A DNA stretch of 22,969 bases from JAWXCH01 sp034440595 (lineage in GTDB: Bacteria; Planctomycetota; Planctomycetia; Pirellulales; JALHPA01). The stretch is from contig JAWXCH010000312.1 of assembly GCA_034440595.1 (NCBI GenBank), positions 1-22,969 of the forward strand, written 5' to 3'. The position numbers and the translations under genes were made by a program. The first letter of the stretch is position 1. Every line of letters begins with the position of its first letter. Of this stretch, positions 15,982 to 22,969 are shown piece by piece. The notes under the pieces were generated by a model. It saw nothing but the letters and a program-made list of their open reading frames with translations, made no database searches and had not been told where the DNA came from.

Positions 15982-16023
15982 ACAAAACGTCCGACTGCGC
16001 CCGCGAGCAAGGGCGCAGTCGGA
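15982..16023 (-). terminator. Rho-independent terminator of the lamin-tail gene
   Basis: On the minus strand a perfect 13-bp stem (15990-16002 with 16011-16023) with an 8-base loop is followed by ACGTTTTGTT. It lies 80 bases after the lamin-tail gene stop and 120 bases before the start of the next minus-strand gene, so the two genes are probably separate transcription units or only partly coupled. Confidence 0.8.
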
Positions 16024-16102
16024 ATCCCAATCGTCAGGTTCCAAAGGCAGGTGGATGTGCATCTCAAAACAACTCCACAAACCAATTGACTGACAAAACG
16101 AT

Positions 16103-16831
16103 TTACTTAACGGCCCGCTTGCGACGAATTGCTAGCAAGCCGAATGCGGCACCAATTGCCCCAAGTGCCAATGTGCCTGGCTCCGGTACGAACGAGCCAG
16201 GGTTGCCTACCAGGTTTGGGTTTCCGAACGCAGCAAAGGAACCATAGGAGTCACCGACAAACGAGTTGACCCAGTTAATATTCATGTTGTCCCCCAGCAC
16301 GGTCAGCGGTCCCGGATTACGTGTCACACCACTGGCATTTCCGCCGCCAAAAGGAGCGTTCGGACTGCCGTTGTAGGTCAAGCGGTCGGCGAAATCGGTG
16401 GTTCCATTCAACGCGCCCGGGGCATACAGGTTGACTTCGTCGCCACCGCTGCTGAGGTTATCGTTGGAGTAGGGGCCAATGATCTTCAGTCCAGCAGGAG
16501 CAGCCGCTGGGCTTCCCCACCAGTAGGTACGAAAGGCGTCGGGAGTTGCTTCGGTAAAAATGGCGGACTCGCCTGGGGCCAATGTTCCAAACGCTGACAG
16601 AATGTGACCAGCCTTGTTGATGGCACGAGTGCTGTCGTCCTGACTCCAACCAGTCATATTCACTGGCACGGCGCTGGTGTTGGTAAACTCGACGAACTCG
16701 TGATCCGACCCATCACCGGCATTGGAATTGAACTCGGTGATGTAGACGCCGTAGATATTCGCTGCCGTAGCGTAGCTACCGGACAACGATGCGACAGCCA
16801 AAGCTGCCAGTGCACAAAATTGCTTCAACAT
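16103..16831 (-). CDS. Secreted lamin-tail-domain protein with PEP-CTERM anchor
   Basis: A 242-residue exported protein. A signal peptide (LKQFCALAALAVASLSGSYATA) is followed by an Ig-like lamin-tail domain: VYITEFNSNAGDGSDHEFVEFTNTS, VNMTGWSQDD, LAPGESAIFTE and a conserved GGDEVNLY block. The chain ends in PEP (216-218), a glycine/alanine-rich helix and the basic RRKRAVK. Lamin-tail domains in bacteria are extracellular beta-sandwich modules usually tied to nucleases, phosphoesterases or anchoring proteins; here the domain stands almost alone, so a structural or adhesive role is more likely than catalysis. GGAGGA (16841-16846) lies 9 bases before the ATG at 16831, ruling out the in-frame TTG at 16852, which overlaps that site. 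It is closed by its own terminator. Confidence 0.9.
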   Translation of the reverse strand: MLKQFCALAALAVASLSGSYATAANIYGVYITEFNSNAGDGSDHEFVEFTNTSAVPVNMTGWSQDDSTRAINKAGHILSAFGTLAPGESAIFTEATPDAFRTYWWGSPAAAPAGLKIIGPYSNDNLSSGGDEVNLYAPGALNGTTDFADRLTYNGSPNAPFGGGNASGVTRNPGPLTVLGDNMNINWVNSFVGDSYGSFAAFGNPNLVGNPGSFVPEPGTLALGAIGAAFGLLAIRRKRAVK

Positions 16832-16840
16832 AAGCAGTGT

Positions 16841-16846
16841 TCCTCC
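16841..16846 (-). promoter_or_regulatory. Ribosome binding site of the lamin-tail gene
   Basis: GGAGGA on the minus strand, 9 bases before the ATG at 16831. It decides between that ATG and the upstream TTG at 16852. Confidence 0.7.
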
Positions 16847-17333
16847 GCCCAATTCAGGGCAATATCAATGGGACTTAAGGATCGAACTCACCATGAGATT
16901 GATCCAAGTACACTTGAATTGCTTGAATTGCCTTCTCTTTCGTGTCTGCGACACATGCATCTCACCGCTGTTCGTCAGAACGTCAGGCTGGGTCTGGCAA
17001 TTCAGATCTTTCAAGTACTCGCCCGGATGATAGCCGCACAATGTGACGGTTTAATTCGCTGAACAAGTGGTTCTGATTCAGTTACGATCAGCTTTCGATG
17101 TTGCTGGATCGAACTGACCTTTCCCCAAACTCCCCAAGCATTTGCGCTTCAAATTCGGTCATCATCCTATCGCTCGAATATTCAGAATCAGTTAGCGAGA
17201 GATGTGATCGACATGAGTCTTGTGTGAGCTTGTGATTTGCAATTCAATCGCCACGAAACACAACCAACGACGTAGTCCAGATTTGCCACAATCAGCATGC
17301 TTCTTGTCGAATTCATCCACCGCGATTCGTCGA

Positions 17334-17362
17334 TTGCCATAATTGCAAAAACGCTTTAGGCT
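17334..17362 (+). promoter_or_regulatory. Candidate sigma70-type promoter of the phytase-like gene
   Basis: TTGCCA (17334-17339, 5 of 6 to consensus) is followed after 17 bases by TAGGCT (17357-17362, 3 of 6). A transcript would begin about 60 bases before the ATG at 17430. The spacing is ideal but the -10 is weak. Confidence 0.33.
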
Positions 17363-17429
17363 GTTTGGCAAGTTGATTAGCAAGTCACACACTCGCAGTT
17401 CGCAATTCACCTTTAAACGGCTGGATTCC

Positions 17430-18773
17430 ATGAATGCTCGCCCCTCGCGCTCACTGTTAATCGCTCTACTCAGCAGCTCATTTCTGACGGGTTGGTGCTT
17501 AATTGCGGTTGGAGAAAAGCCATGTGACTACGTCGCCGAGGGTGGTGCCTCGGTGAGTGAGGTCTTTGAACTGCCGGCGATATCGTTAAAGTCTGCGCAG
17601 AATGCGCTCTTGCCGCAGTCCATTCAGAACGATCGCGGAATTCTGCTCGGCGGCTTGAGCGATCTGTGGCGCAGTTCGCGCGATCCTGCAGGAGAGTACT
17701 GGGTAATTACTGATCGAGGGCCGAATGCCAAGGTCACAGTCGACGGCAAAAAGCGGCGGACCTTTCCGGTGCCGGAGTTCACGCCTTTATTGCTGCAAGT
17801 TCGTGCTAACGACGGAAAACTGGAACTGCTGAAGACGATTCCGCTATTGTGCACGGACCGTTCCCCGGTCACGGGAGTATCCAATCAGCCGGCCTCGGAC
17901 GGGGTCGCCTACGATTTCAGTGCAAGGAAGAACATTCCGCCCAACCCCAATGGCCTGGATACCGAAGGTCTGGTTCGTGCGCCCAACGGTGACTTCTGGG
18001 CTGCCGAAGAGTATCGCCCGTCATTGATCAAGATCAGCCCGCAGGGGGTGGTGCAACGCCGTTACGTTCCGGCAGGGGTGAGCCTTGAAGGAACCGGTTA
18101 TCCCGTATCAGCGGTACTGCCAGAGGTTTACACACGACGACAGGACAATCTGGGGTTTGAGGGGCTGGCGATCAGCAGTGATGGCAGAACGCTCTATGCT
18201 CCGATGCAGAGTGCGCTCTCTGCGGAAGATGTTCCTGAGGATACCCCTTCGCGGAATGTACGGATTCTGGCATTTGATATTGAGAGCGAAAAACCGGTTG
18301 CCGAGTACCTGTATCAGTTTGATGAGGCGCCTCTGGTGGTTGCAAAGGAGGGGGAAGAACCGGAACCGGCGGAATTGAAGATTGGTGCCGCGGTTGCTTT
18401 GCCGAACTCGAAGTTACTGGTCTTGGAGCGAATCGACTCGACGGCCAAGATCTACCTGGTCGACCTGGCGCAGGGGACGAATCTTTTGAATTCCGACTGG
18501 CACGCCGCCACAAGTCCCAGCTTGGAGTCGATCACCGATTTTCAAACCGCTAAGGTTGTCCCACAGCCCAAGACCTTAGTGGTCGATCTGGCCACAATCC
18601 CTGATATGCCCGACAAGTTGGAGGGCATGGCGCTGGTCGATCAAGACACCATCGCGGTCGTCAATGACAACGATTTTGGGTTTGAGGATTTCGATGAGGA
18701 AGGGAACGCCGTGCAAAAGGATTCGGCGAAGTCGCGGATGTATTACATCAAGTTGCCCAAGCCGTTGAAGTAA
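17430..18773 (+). CDS. Secreted phytase-like (esterase-like) propeller protein
   Basis: A 447-residue protein of the Phytase-like family (PF13449 type). After an N-terminal signal segment (RSLLIALLSSSFLTGWCLIAVG) come GGLSDLW, YWVITDRGPNA, FTPLLLQVR, GLDTEGLVRAPNGDFWAAEEYRPSLIKI, NLGFEGLAISSDGRTLYAPMQSAL, and near the end LEGMALVDQDTIAVVNDNDFG. This order of motifs is characteristic of the family, whose members are putative exported phosphoesterases with a calcium-dependent propeller; activity on phytate is not shown for most. The ATG at 17430 begins the signal peptide; an upstream in-frame start at 17343 adds a basic, unconserved tail. The gene ends 31 bases from the convergent PAP2 gene. 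Confidence 0.88.
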   Translation: MNARPSRSLLIALLSSSFLTGWCLIAVGEKPCDYVAEGGASVSEVFELPAISLKSAQNALLPQSIQNDRGILLGGLSDLWRSSRDPAGEYWVITDRGPNAKVTVDGKKRRTFPVPEFTPLLLQVRANDGKLELLKTIPLLCTDRSPVTGVSNQPASDGVAYDFSARKNIPPNPNGLDTEGLVRAPNGDFWAAEEYRPSLIKISPQGVVQRRYVPAGVSLEGTGYPVSAVLPEVYTRRQDNLGFEGLAISSDGRTLYAPMQSALSAEDVPEDTPSRNVRILAFDIESEKPVAEYLYQFDEAPLVVAKEGEEPEPAELKIGAAVALPNSKLLVLERIDSTAKIYLVDLAQGTNLLNSDWHAATSPSLESITDFQTAKVVPQPKTLVVDLATIPDMPDKLEGMALVDQDTIAVVNDNDFGFEDFDEEGNAVQKDSAKSRMYYIKLPKPLK

Positions 18774-18776
18774 GCT

Positions 18777-18805
18777 GCGTCTGCTCTGCAGTAAGCTACA
18801 GACGC
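18777..18805. repeat. Short inverted repeat between convergent genes
   Basis: GCGTCTG (18777-18783) matches CAGACGC (18799-18805) in inverse orientation, with a 15-base loop. It fills the gap between the stops of the phytase-like and PAP2 genes. It may act as a bidirectional terminator, but no T-run follows on either strand. Confidence 0.35.
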
Positions 18806-19590
18806 TACTCAGAGTCAATCTTCTTCGTCAAAATCGCGTGCCGGTTCTGTAAGTAACGCGCGACTATCCAGCAAAACAGCGCCCAGGCCAGACCGGCGGC
18901 CCAGCCGGCCAGTACATCGGTGGGATAGTGGACCCCCATATAAACTCGGCTCACGCCGACCAGGACCGTCAGTGTAGTTGCGACGAACAGAAAGTACGCT
19001 TTCAACCGCCACTCGTTCACAAAGCGCCCCAGCAGCGCGGCAAGCGTGAGGAACACGGTGGCGGAGAGCATGGAGTGCCCGCTGGGGAACGAGCTGGAAT
19101 ACACCTGCGACAGGTGCGGAACAATCGATGGTCGCGGGCGGTCGAACCAATGCTTCAGCAGAGTATTGACGATCAGGCCACCAAAGGTCGCCGCCAGCAC
19201 CAGCCACATCGCATCGTTCATGCGTCGTAGCCACAAGAATCCGCAGACGGTGAGTGTGAGCATACTGAGAAACGCGACGCCACCTAGAGCGGTCAGGTCG
19301 CGACCAAATTCCGCCAGCCAGCGCGGGCCGATTGGCCGCTCGGGGTTGTCGGGATTTCTCAGAACACGAACGGCCCACTCGTCAAACTTCAGTGTGTCCC
19401 CCTCGGTGACTTCGTCAGCAATATTGACGAACAGCAGCACCACCAGCACGATGCCGAGCATCGCTACCAGGACACTGGTTTCGTGCCTTCCGATCCAGTC
19501 AAACAGCCCGCGCACCGTGGCTAGCGATCGCGCAATCGCACTCTGAACCATGACCAGCCACGGCCGCTGCGAAGGTTGCTGTTCGTGCAT
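18805..19590 (-). CDS. PAP2-superfamily membrane lipid phosphatase
   Basis: A 261-residue integral membrane protein with about six hydrophobic segments (roughly 39-57, 102-121, 128-145, 174-190, 198-213, 228-245). The three phosphatase motifs are complete: K146-x6-R153-P, PSGH at 169-172, and SR-x5-H-x3-D with Arg215, His221 and Asp225. Such enzymes dephosphorylate phosphatidic acid, undecaprenyl pyrophosphate or related lipids on the outer face of the inner membrane; the substrate cannot be decided here. The chain starts with a 35-residue cytoplasmic N-terminal extension. The start at 19590 lacks a clear ribosome binding site; Met14 (19551) is an alternative. The gene is divergent from the diacylglycerol-kinase gene, sharing a 96-base intergenic region. 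Confidence 0.92.
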   Translation of the reverse strand: MHEQQPSQRPWLVMVQSAIARSLATVRGLFDWIGRHETSVLVAMLGIVLVVLLFVNIADEVTEGDTLKFDEWAVRVLRNPDNPERPIGPRWLAEFGRDLTALGGVAFLSMLTLTVCGFLWLRRMNDAMWLVLAATFGGLIVNTLLKHWFDRPRPSIVPHLSQVYSSSFPSGHSMLSATVFLTLAALLGRFVNEWRLKAYFLFVATTLTVLVGVSRVYMGVHYPTDVLAGWAAGLAWALFCWIVARYLQNRHAILTKKIDSE

Positions 19591-19686
19591 GTGGTTCGCC
19601 AGTTTGTCCTGTTATTGGTAGGATGAGAGGGCTAAGCCGGTTGGGTTTGGCACTTTGTCTCTTATCAGGCTACTAGCCCACGCGTC

Positions 19687-20628
19687 ATGAAAGCAATAGT
19701 GCTATTGAATCGTGGGGCTGGAAGCCTGAAAGGGGCAGCCGGTGAGGCGCGACAAAAGGCTGTTGAAGAGGCCTTAAAAGAGGCCGATATCGAGGCCGAA
19801 TTTCGCCTGGTAAGCGGCGACGAACTGACGGATGCCGCGCGGCAGGCCGCCGGCGAGCATGTGGATGTTGTCATCGCTGGTGGAGGAGATGGAACGATCA
19901 GCGCCGTGGCCAGCGGGCTGGCCGGAACGAAGATGCCACTAGGTGTCCTGCCGCTAGGAACGCTGAATCACTTTGCCAGAGACCTGAAGATTCCGCTCGA
20001 TCTAAGCGAGGCGGCGGCAGTGATCGCTGCCAGGAACCTATCCCCCGTCGATGTCGGTCGCGTCAACGATCTGATCTTCATCAATAACTCATCGCTGGGA
20101 GTGTATCCGCGCGAGGTGTTGACGCGCGAGGAGCACCAGCATCGTCGCGGGCTGAGTAAGTGGCTGGCCATGTCGCTGGCTGTATTGAAAACCTTTCGCC
20201 GGTTTCCGATGGTCAGGCTGAAGTTAGAGACGCGACACGAAAGCGTGCCACGGAAAACGCCCCTGCTGTTTGTGGGAAACAATCACTATGACCTGGAGCT
20301 ATTTCGTGCCGGAACGCGCGAATGTTTGGACCGAGGAGAGTTGTCACTCTTTCTGGCGAACACGCAGTCTCGGTGGGGAATGTTCAAGCTGACACTGCGT
20401 GGGCTTTTTGGTCGGCTACGACAAGCACGCGATTTTGAATCCCTCTGCCTGTCCGAGTTCTCAGTGGAAACCCGGCGTAAGACTTTGCATGTCGCCTTGG
20501 ATGGTGAGGTGGTGAAGCTGCACCCTCCCCTGCACTACCGAAGTTGGCCGGGAGCATTGCAGGTCTGTTTGCCTATGGCCGACACAGAGAACGCAGTTGC
20601 GAACCGTGCGGCGGAAGTGAAGAACTGA
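19687..20628 (+). CDS. Diacylglycerol-kinase-catalytic-domain lipid kinase (YegS/DagK-like)
   Basis: A 313-residue cytosolic enzyme. The nucleotide-binding signature VVIAGGGDGTISAV carries GGGDGT at 65-70, and PLGTLNHFARDL (89-100) is the second conserved block; NNSSLGVYP follows and the C-terminal half ends in a LDGE-type motif (VALDGEVVKLHPP). Length and layout fit soluble lipid kinases that phosphorylate diacylglycerol or other membrane lipids with ATP. No Shine-Dalgarno precedes the ATG. TTGGCA at 19647-19652 with TACTAG at 19671-19676 (18-base spacing) is a weak promoter guess that would leave almost no leader. The stop is 8 bases before the next ATG, so it forms an operon with the phosphoesterase. 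Confidence 0.92.
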   Translation: MKAIVLLNRGAGSLKGAAGEARQKAVEEALKEADIEAEFRLVSGDELTDAARQAAGEHVDVVIAGGGDGTISAVASGLAGTKMPLGVLPLGTLNHFARDLKIPLDLSEAAAVIAARNLSPVDVGRVNDLIFINNSSLGVYPREVLTREEHQHRRGLSKWLAMSLAVLKTFRRFPMVRLKLETRHESVPRKTPLLFVGNNHYDLELFRAGTRECLDRGELSLFLANTQSRWGMFKLTLRGLFGRLRQARDFESLCLSEFSVETRRKTLHVALDGEVVKLHPPLHYRSWPGALQVCLPMADTENAVANRAAEVKN

Positions 20629-20636
20629 TTCCGACT

Positions 20637-21449
20637 ATGCGAACAATCGCACACATCTCGGACTTGCACTTTGGTACTGACGATCCGCCGGTGGCCGAGG
20701 GGTTGCTGGTTGAACTGGCGACGCATCCGGCTGACCTGCTGGTGGTGAGCGGAGATCTGACACAACGGGCAAGAAGGCGGGAGTTCCAAGCAGCGCGGCA
20801 GTACCTGGATCGGATCAAGTCGCCACGGATCGTGGTGCCAGGGAATCATGACCTGCCGCTGTATAACTTTTTGCAGCGTTTCTCGCGACCATTGCGGCGG
20901 TATCATGACCATATCGAGAAGAATCTGCACCCTTCTTTCGTGGATGACGAGATTGGCGTGGTCGGAGTAAACACTGCTCGCTCGAACACCTGGAAAGACG
21001 GGCGCATTTCGCTCGCGCAGATTAACCGAATGCGAGAGCAGTTCGATGCCATGCCGCGGGACGTGTTCAAGATTCTGGTGGCACATCACCCGTTTATTCC
21101 GCCGAAGCTGGACCCGCAGGCGGCACTGGTTGGGCGTGGGCCGCTGGCGCTGAAGACGCTGGCTGCCTGTGGATGCTCGTTGATCCTGGCGGGGCATTTG
21201 CACCACGCGTATAGCGGTGATGTGGGTGCGCACCATGTCGAAGTGAAGCGGTCGATCCTGGTGGCTCAGGCCGGTACTGCAATCTCACGTCGGCGACGCG
21301 ATGAGGCGAATGCCTACAATCGGATCACTATCGACAATGAATTGTTGCAACTGGAAGTTCGCGGCTGGAATGGTACGGAGTTTGAGACTGCCACGGTTGA
21401 GACCTTTGCTAAGCATGACAACGGCTGGCGATTGGTGAGGGAACAGTGA
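20637..21449 (+). CDS. Calcineurin-like metallophosphoesterase
   Basis: A 270-residue soluble enzyme with all metal-binding motifs in order: ISDLHFG (Asp9, His11), VSGDLTQ (Asp40), PGNHDLP (Asn70, His71), VAHHPF (His150/His151) and AGHLHH (His187, His189). This matches the two-metal phosphodiesterase/phosphatase fold, close to CpdA/YfcE-like or lipid-pyrophosphate hydrolases. The exact substrate is open. The open frame extends to 20544, but that part overlaps the kinase gene and is unlike the family, so the ATG at 20637, 8 bases after the kinase stop, is used. Pairing with a lipid kinase suggests lipid or nucleotide-lipid work, by inference. Confidence 0.93.
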   Translation: MRTIAHISDLHFGTDDPPVAEGLLVELATHPADLLVVSGDLTQRARRREFQAARQYLDRIKSPRIVVPGNHDLPLYNFLQRFSRPLRRYHDHIEKNLHPSFVDDEIGVVGVNTARSNTWKDGRISLAQINRMREQFDAMPRDVFKILVAHHPFIPPKLDPQAALVGRGPLALKTLAACGCSLILAGHLHHAYSGDVGAHHVEVKRSILVAQAGTAISRRRRDEANAYNRITIDNELLQLEVRGWNGTEFETATVETFAKHDNGWRLVREQ

Positions 21450-21461
21450 ACAGCTTGATCG

Positions 21462-21620
21462 GTGTGCCACTGGCTCCGCCAGTGAACAACGCGATACGCA
21501 CGACAAGCTAACCCGACGCGCCAGCGAGGAAAATAGTCGAACGGTATTGCGCCTCGCTGGCGCTTCGGATTAGAGTGTGAGGTCAACTCGCCGATAGCAC
21601 TGGCAGAGCCAGTGGCACAC
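21462..21620. repeat. Nested palindromic intergenic element
   Basis: Outer arms 21462-21484 and 21598-21620 are inverted copies matching at 22 of 23 positions; each arm is itself a hairpin (CACTGGC / GCCAGTG, 7 bp, in the left arm). Inner arms 21509-21529 and 21552-21572 are inverted copies matching at 19 of 21 positions, with core GCGCCAGCGAGG. Together they form one symmetrical 159-base structure between two convergent genes. It resembles a dispersed planctomycete palindromic repeat or a MITE-like remnant. No target-site duplication is obvious and no T-run suits a simple terminator. Confidence 0.8.
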
Positions 21621-21652
21621 ATGCTTAAGGGCACACGCATTTCCACTTATCT

Positions 21653-22552
21653 CTACTCAATCTCCGGCAGCATCTGATCCAGCGCTCCAATCGCCGCCGG
21701 CCAACTGGATTGGCTGCTCTGATACGTTTCCCACCAGTGCCAGACTTCGGCGGCATATCCTGCGGGGGGTGGTACCTCGCACCATTGCTGCATCGCCAGT
21801 TGCAACGTCGGCAGGTCGCAGCGTGTCAACTCAACTTCCTCCCCGGCGGCTAGTGTAATCGGGATCAAAGCGTAGCTGCCGAGTTCCAACGCACGATCGC
21901 GCCGCAGATTGGTCTGAAACGGCGGCAGATCCAGATTGAGCTGCGAAATCAACCAGGCCAGGCGTGTCACCTCTGGTAGACTCGCGTGCGGATTGGCCAG
22001 CACCCCTTCCATCACAACGGTGTTGGCATTGACCACGCTCAGGCCTGCTCCTCCGCTGAACGGCTGAACCAGCAGCACTCGGATCGTGTCGGGTATGAGC
22101 GGCTCAGGAACTTCTCGCCGCAGCATGGCGAGCAGGCCAGGCCCGCGAGCTTCCCACTGCTCTCTCAGGGGCAGGATCCGCGTTATTAGTTCCTCGGCTG
22201 CGGTGGGCCAGACGGCCAGCAAGGCACGCTCGATCGCGCCAATCCGATTGGCAAGCTCTGCGGCGTTTGTCTGGGCGTATTGCTGGGACGAAAGTTTCAG
22301 CAGCACGGTGCTGGCGAGCCGCTGGTTGCTCTCCACCGTCGCGGAGAGAGCCAGCAGTTGGTTCCAGAACTGCAGCGGGGGCAGATCGGTTCGTGCCAGC
22401 CACCGACGCAGCCGTTCGGCCGGTTCGGCAAGCGCCGCCGCCATGCTCTCGTCAGGCATGTTCTCGTCTGGCAGGCTGCCGCCGATGATCAGCCGCCGGG
22501 CTGCATAGAGGGCGGTCGTGGAAAAACTGGCATGCCAGTTGAGCTGTGTCAT
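21653..22552 (-). CDS. Hypothetical protein, function not recognised
   Basis: A 299-residue soluble protein that I cannot assign to a family. It starts MTQLNWHASFSTTALYAARR and is mostly alpha-helical and leucine/alanine-rich (AAALAEPAERLRRWLA, NQLLALSATVESNQRLASTVLL). Tryptophans are prominent near the C terminus (VWHWWETYQSSQSSW). There is no signal peptide or membrane segment. The frame is open to 22819, but the upstream Arg-rich residues are low quality and would overlap speA on the opposite strand, so the ATG at 22552 is chosen. It is divergent from speA with about 180 bases between, and convergent with the phosphoesterase across the palindromic element. No functional link to either can be inferred. 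Confidence 0.75.
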   Translation of the reverse strand: MTQLNWHASFSTTALYAARRLIIGGSLPDENMPDESMAAALAEPAERLRRWLARTDLPPLQFWNQLLALSATVESNQRLASTVLLKLSSQQYAQTNAAELANRIGAIERALLAVWPTAAEELITRILPLREQWEARGPGLLAMLRREVPEPLIPDTIRVLLVQPFSGGAGLSVVNANTVVMEGVLANPHASLPEVTRLAWLISQLNLDLPPFQTNLRRDRALELGSYALIPITLAAGEEVELTRCDLPTLQLAMQQWCEVPPPAGYAAEVWHWWETYQSSQSSWPAAIGALDQMLPEIE

Positions 22553-22731
22553 CGCTGGTGTCGCTCGCCAAGGAACGAATCTGCGGATTCCTGACCAAAG
22601 GGTATACCATCTGCGCCAAAACAGGATACTATTTACTCTCGCTGGTTTGTATTGTAAACGATGGTCTGTTGGCCGTCCGGGGCAAAACCTTTGAACTGCT
22701 GTTAGTCGCTTAACCCGTTGGAGCTGCCTGA

Positions 22732-22969
22732 ATGATAGAAATGGATGTAGAACGCTGGTCCGTGGCCGATGCGATGGACACCTACGATGTCTCGCGGTGG
22801 GGAAACGGCTACTTCTCAATCAACGAGGCCGGGCACCTCTGCGTGCTGCCGAATAAAGATGCCAGCCGTTCTATCGATCTCAAGGAACTGGTCGACCGCC
22901 TGCAGCTTCGCGGCATCGACCTGCCGATTCTCATCCGCTTTGCCGAGATTCTCAAGCACCGCCTGGGGG
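22732..22969 (+). CDS. speA: Biosynthetic arginine decarboxylase, N-terminal part, cut by window edge
   Basis: The first 79 residues match the N terminus of biosynthetic (SpeA-type) arginine decarboxylase: WSVADAMDTYDVSRWGNGYFSINEAGHL, then LKELVDRLQLRGIDLPILIRFAEILKHRL. The enzyme uses pyridoxal phosphate to turn arginine into agmatine, feeding putrescine and spermidine synthesis in the cytoplasm. The catalytic lysine and the rest of the protein lie beyond the window. GGAG (22720-22723) is 8 bases before the ATG at 22732; the second Met four codons later is less well placed. Confidence 0.93.
   Translation, partial: MIEMDVERWSVADAMDTYDVSRWGNGYFSINEAGHLCVLPNKDASRSIDLKELVDRLQLRGIDLPILIRFAEILKHRLG

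Larger units (their letters stand above)
16832..17429. other. Long divergent intergenic region (about 600 bases)
   Basis: It separates the lamin-tail gene from the phytase-like gene. Short frames exist but lack ribosome binding sites and protein-like character. A tandem 9-mer CTTGAATTG lies near 16914-16931. A promoter candidate for the rightward gene is listed separately. No RNA gene or strong hairpin was recognised. Confidence 0.4.

Noticed and set aside
16832..17429. Small minus-strand frame (79 codons, 17192-17431) as a gene
   Set aside because: Its start lies on top of the phytase-like gene start, there is no ribosome binding site, and the sequence is not protein-like.
20535..21236. 233-codon minus-strand open frame
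   Set aside because: It is antisense to the metallophosphoesterase with all its metal motifs; the Arg/Gln-rich translation is a shadow.
22553..22819. 89-residue N-terminal extension of the hypothetical gene
   Set aside because: Arg-rich, unlike the rest, and would overlap the start of speA on the opposite strand.

Overview
This window looks like a chromosomal segment of a planctomycete, probably of the Pirellulales group. That is an inference from gene content: a TIGR03067-type secreted protein, a prepilin-like DUF1559 protein with an H-X9-DG motif, several PEP-CTERM exported proteins, dockerin-like EF-hand pairs in extracytoplasmic proteins, and many short overlapping genes with variable ribosome binding sites. 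No rRNA, tRNA, CRISPR array, transposase or phage gene was found.

Layout. (1) 1-2.9 kb: the 5' part of an FAD monooxygenase (edge-truncated, minus strand); a small secreted TIGR03067-type protein followed by a very strong intrinsic terminator; a conserved hypothetical gene that starts like the widespread 'EYQYYEFQAIDRPL' proteins; and a small minus-strand gene whose 3' end runs into it. (2) 3.2-6.7 kb: a single-chain restriction-modification enzyme (N-terminal PD-(D/E)XK-like nuclease, N6-adenine methylase, type-ISP-like specificity region), translationally overlapped by a small acidic protein. (3) 6.7-9.0 kb: a secreted fusion of a five-bladed-propeller glycosidase-like domain with an alpha/beta-hydrolase esterase. 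(4) 9.5-16.8 kb: an exported-protein block. It has a 1184-residue T5SS/PEP-CTERM-repeat protein with two EF-hand loops, a DUF1559 pseudopilin-like protein, a propeller/dockerin/PEP-CTERM protein and a lamin-tail-domain/PEP-CTERM protein. (5) 17.4-21.4 kb: a phosphoester cluster of phytase-like esterase, PAP2 lipid phosphatase, diacylglycerol-kinase-family enzyme and calcineurin-like phosphoesterase. (6) 21.5-23.0 kb: a nested palindromic intergenic element, an unrecognised gene and the start of biosynthetic arginine decarboxylase (speA), cut by the window edge.

How the parts fit. Most of the window serves the cell envelope and exterior: polysaccharide attack, surface/adhesive display through PEP-CTERM sorting, and membrane phospholipid or phosphate turnover. 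The PAP2 and diacylglycerol-kinase genes are divergent and, by family, catalyse opposing reactions on lipid phosphate. The restriction-modification locus is the one clear defence element. The most second-look-worthy items are its overlapping acidic partner, the glycosidase-esterase fusion and the nested palindrome at 21462-21620.
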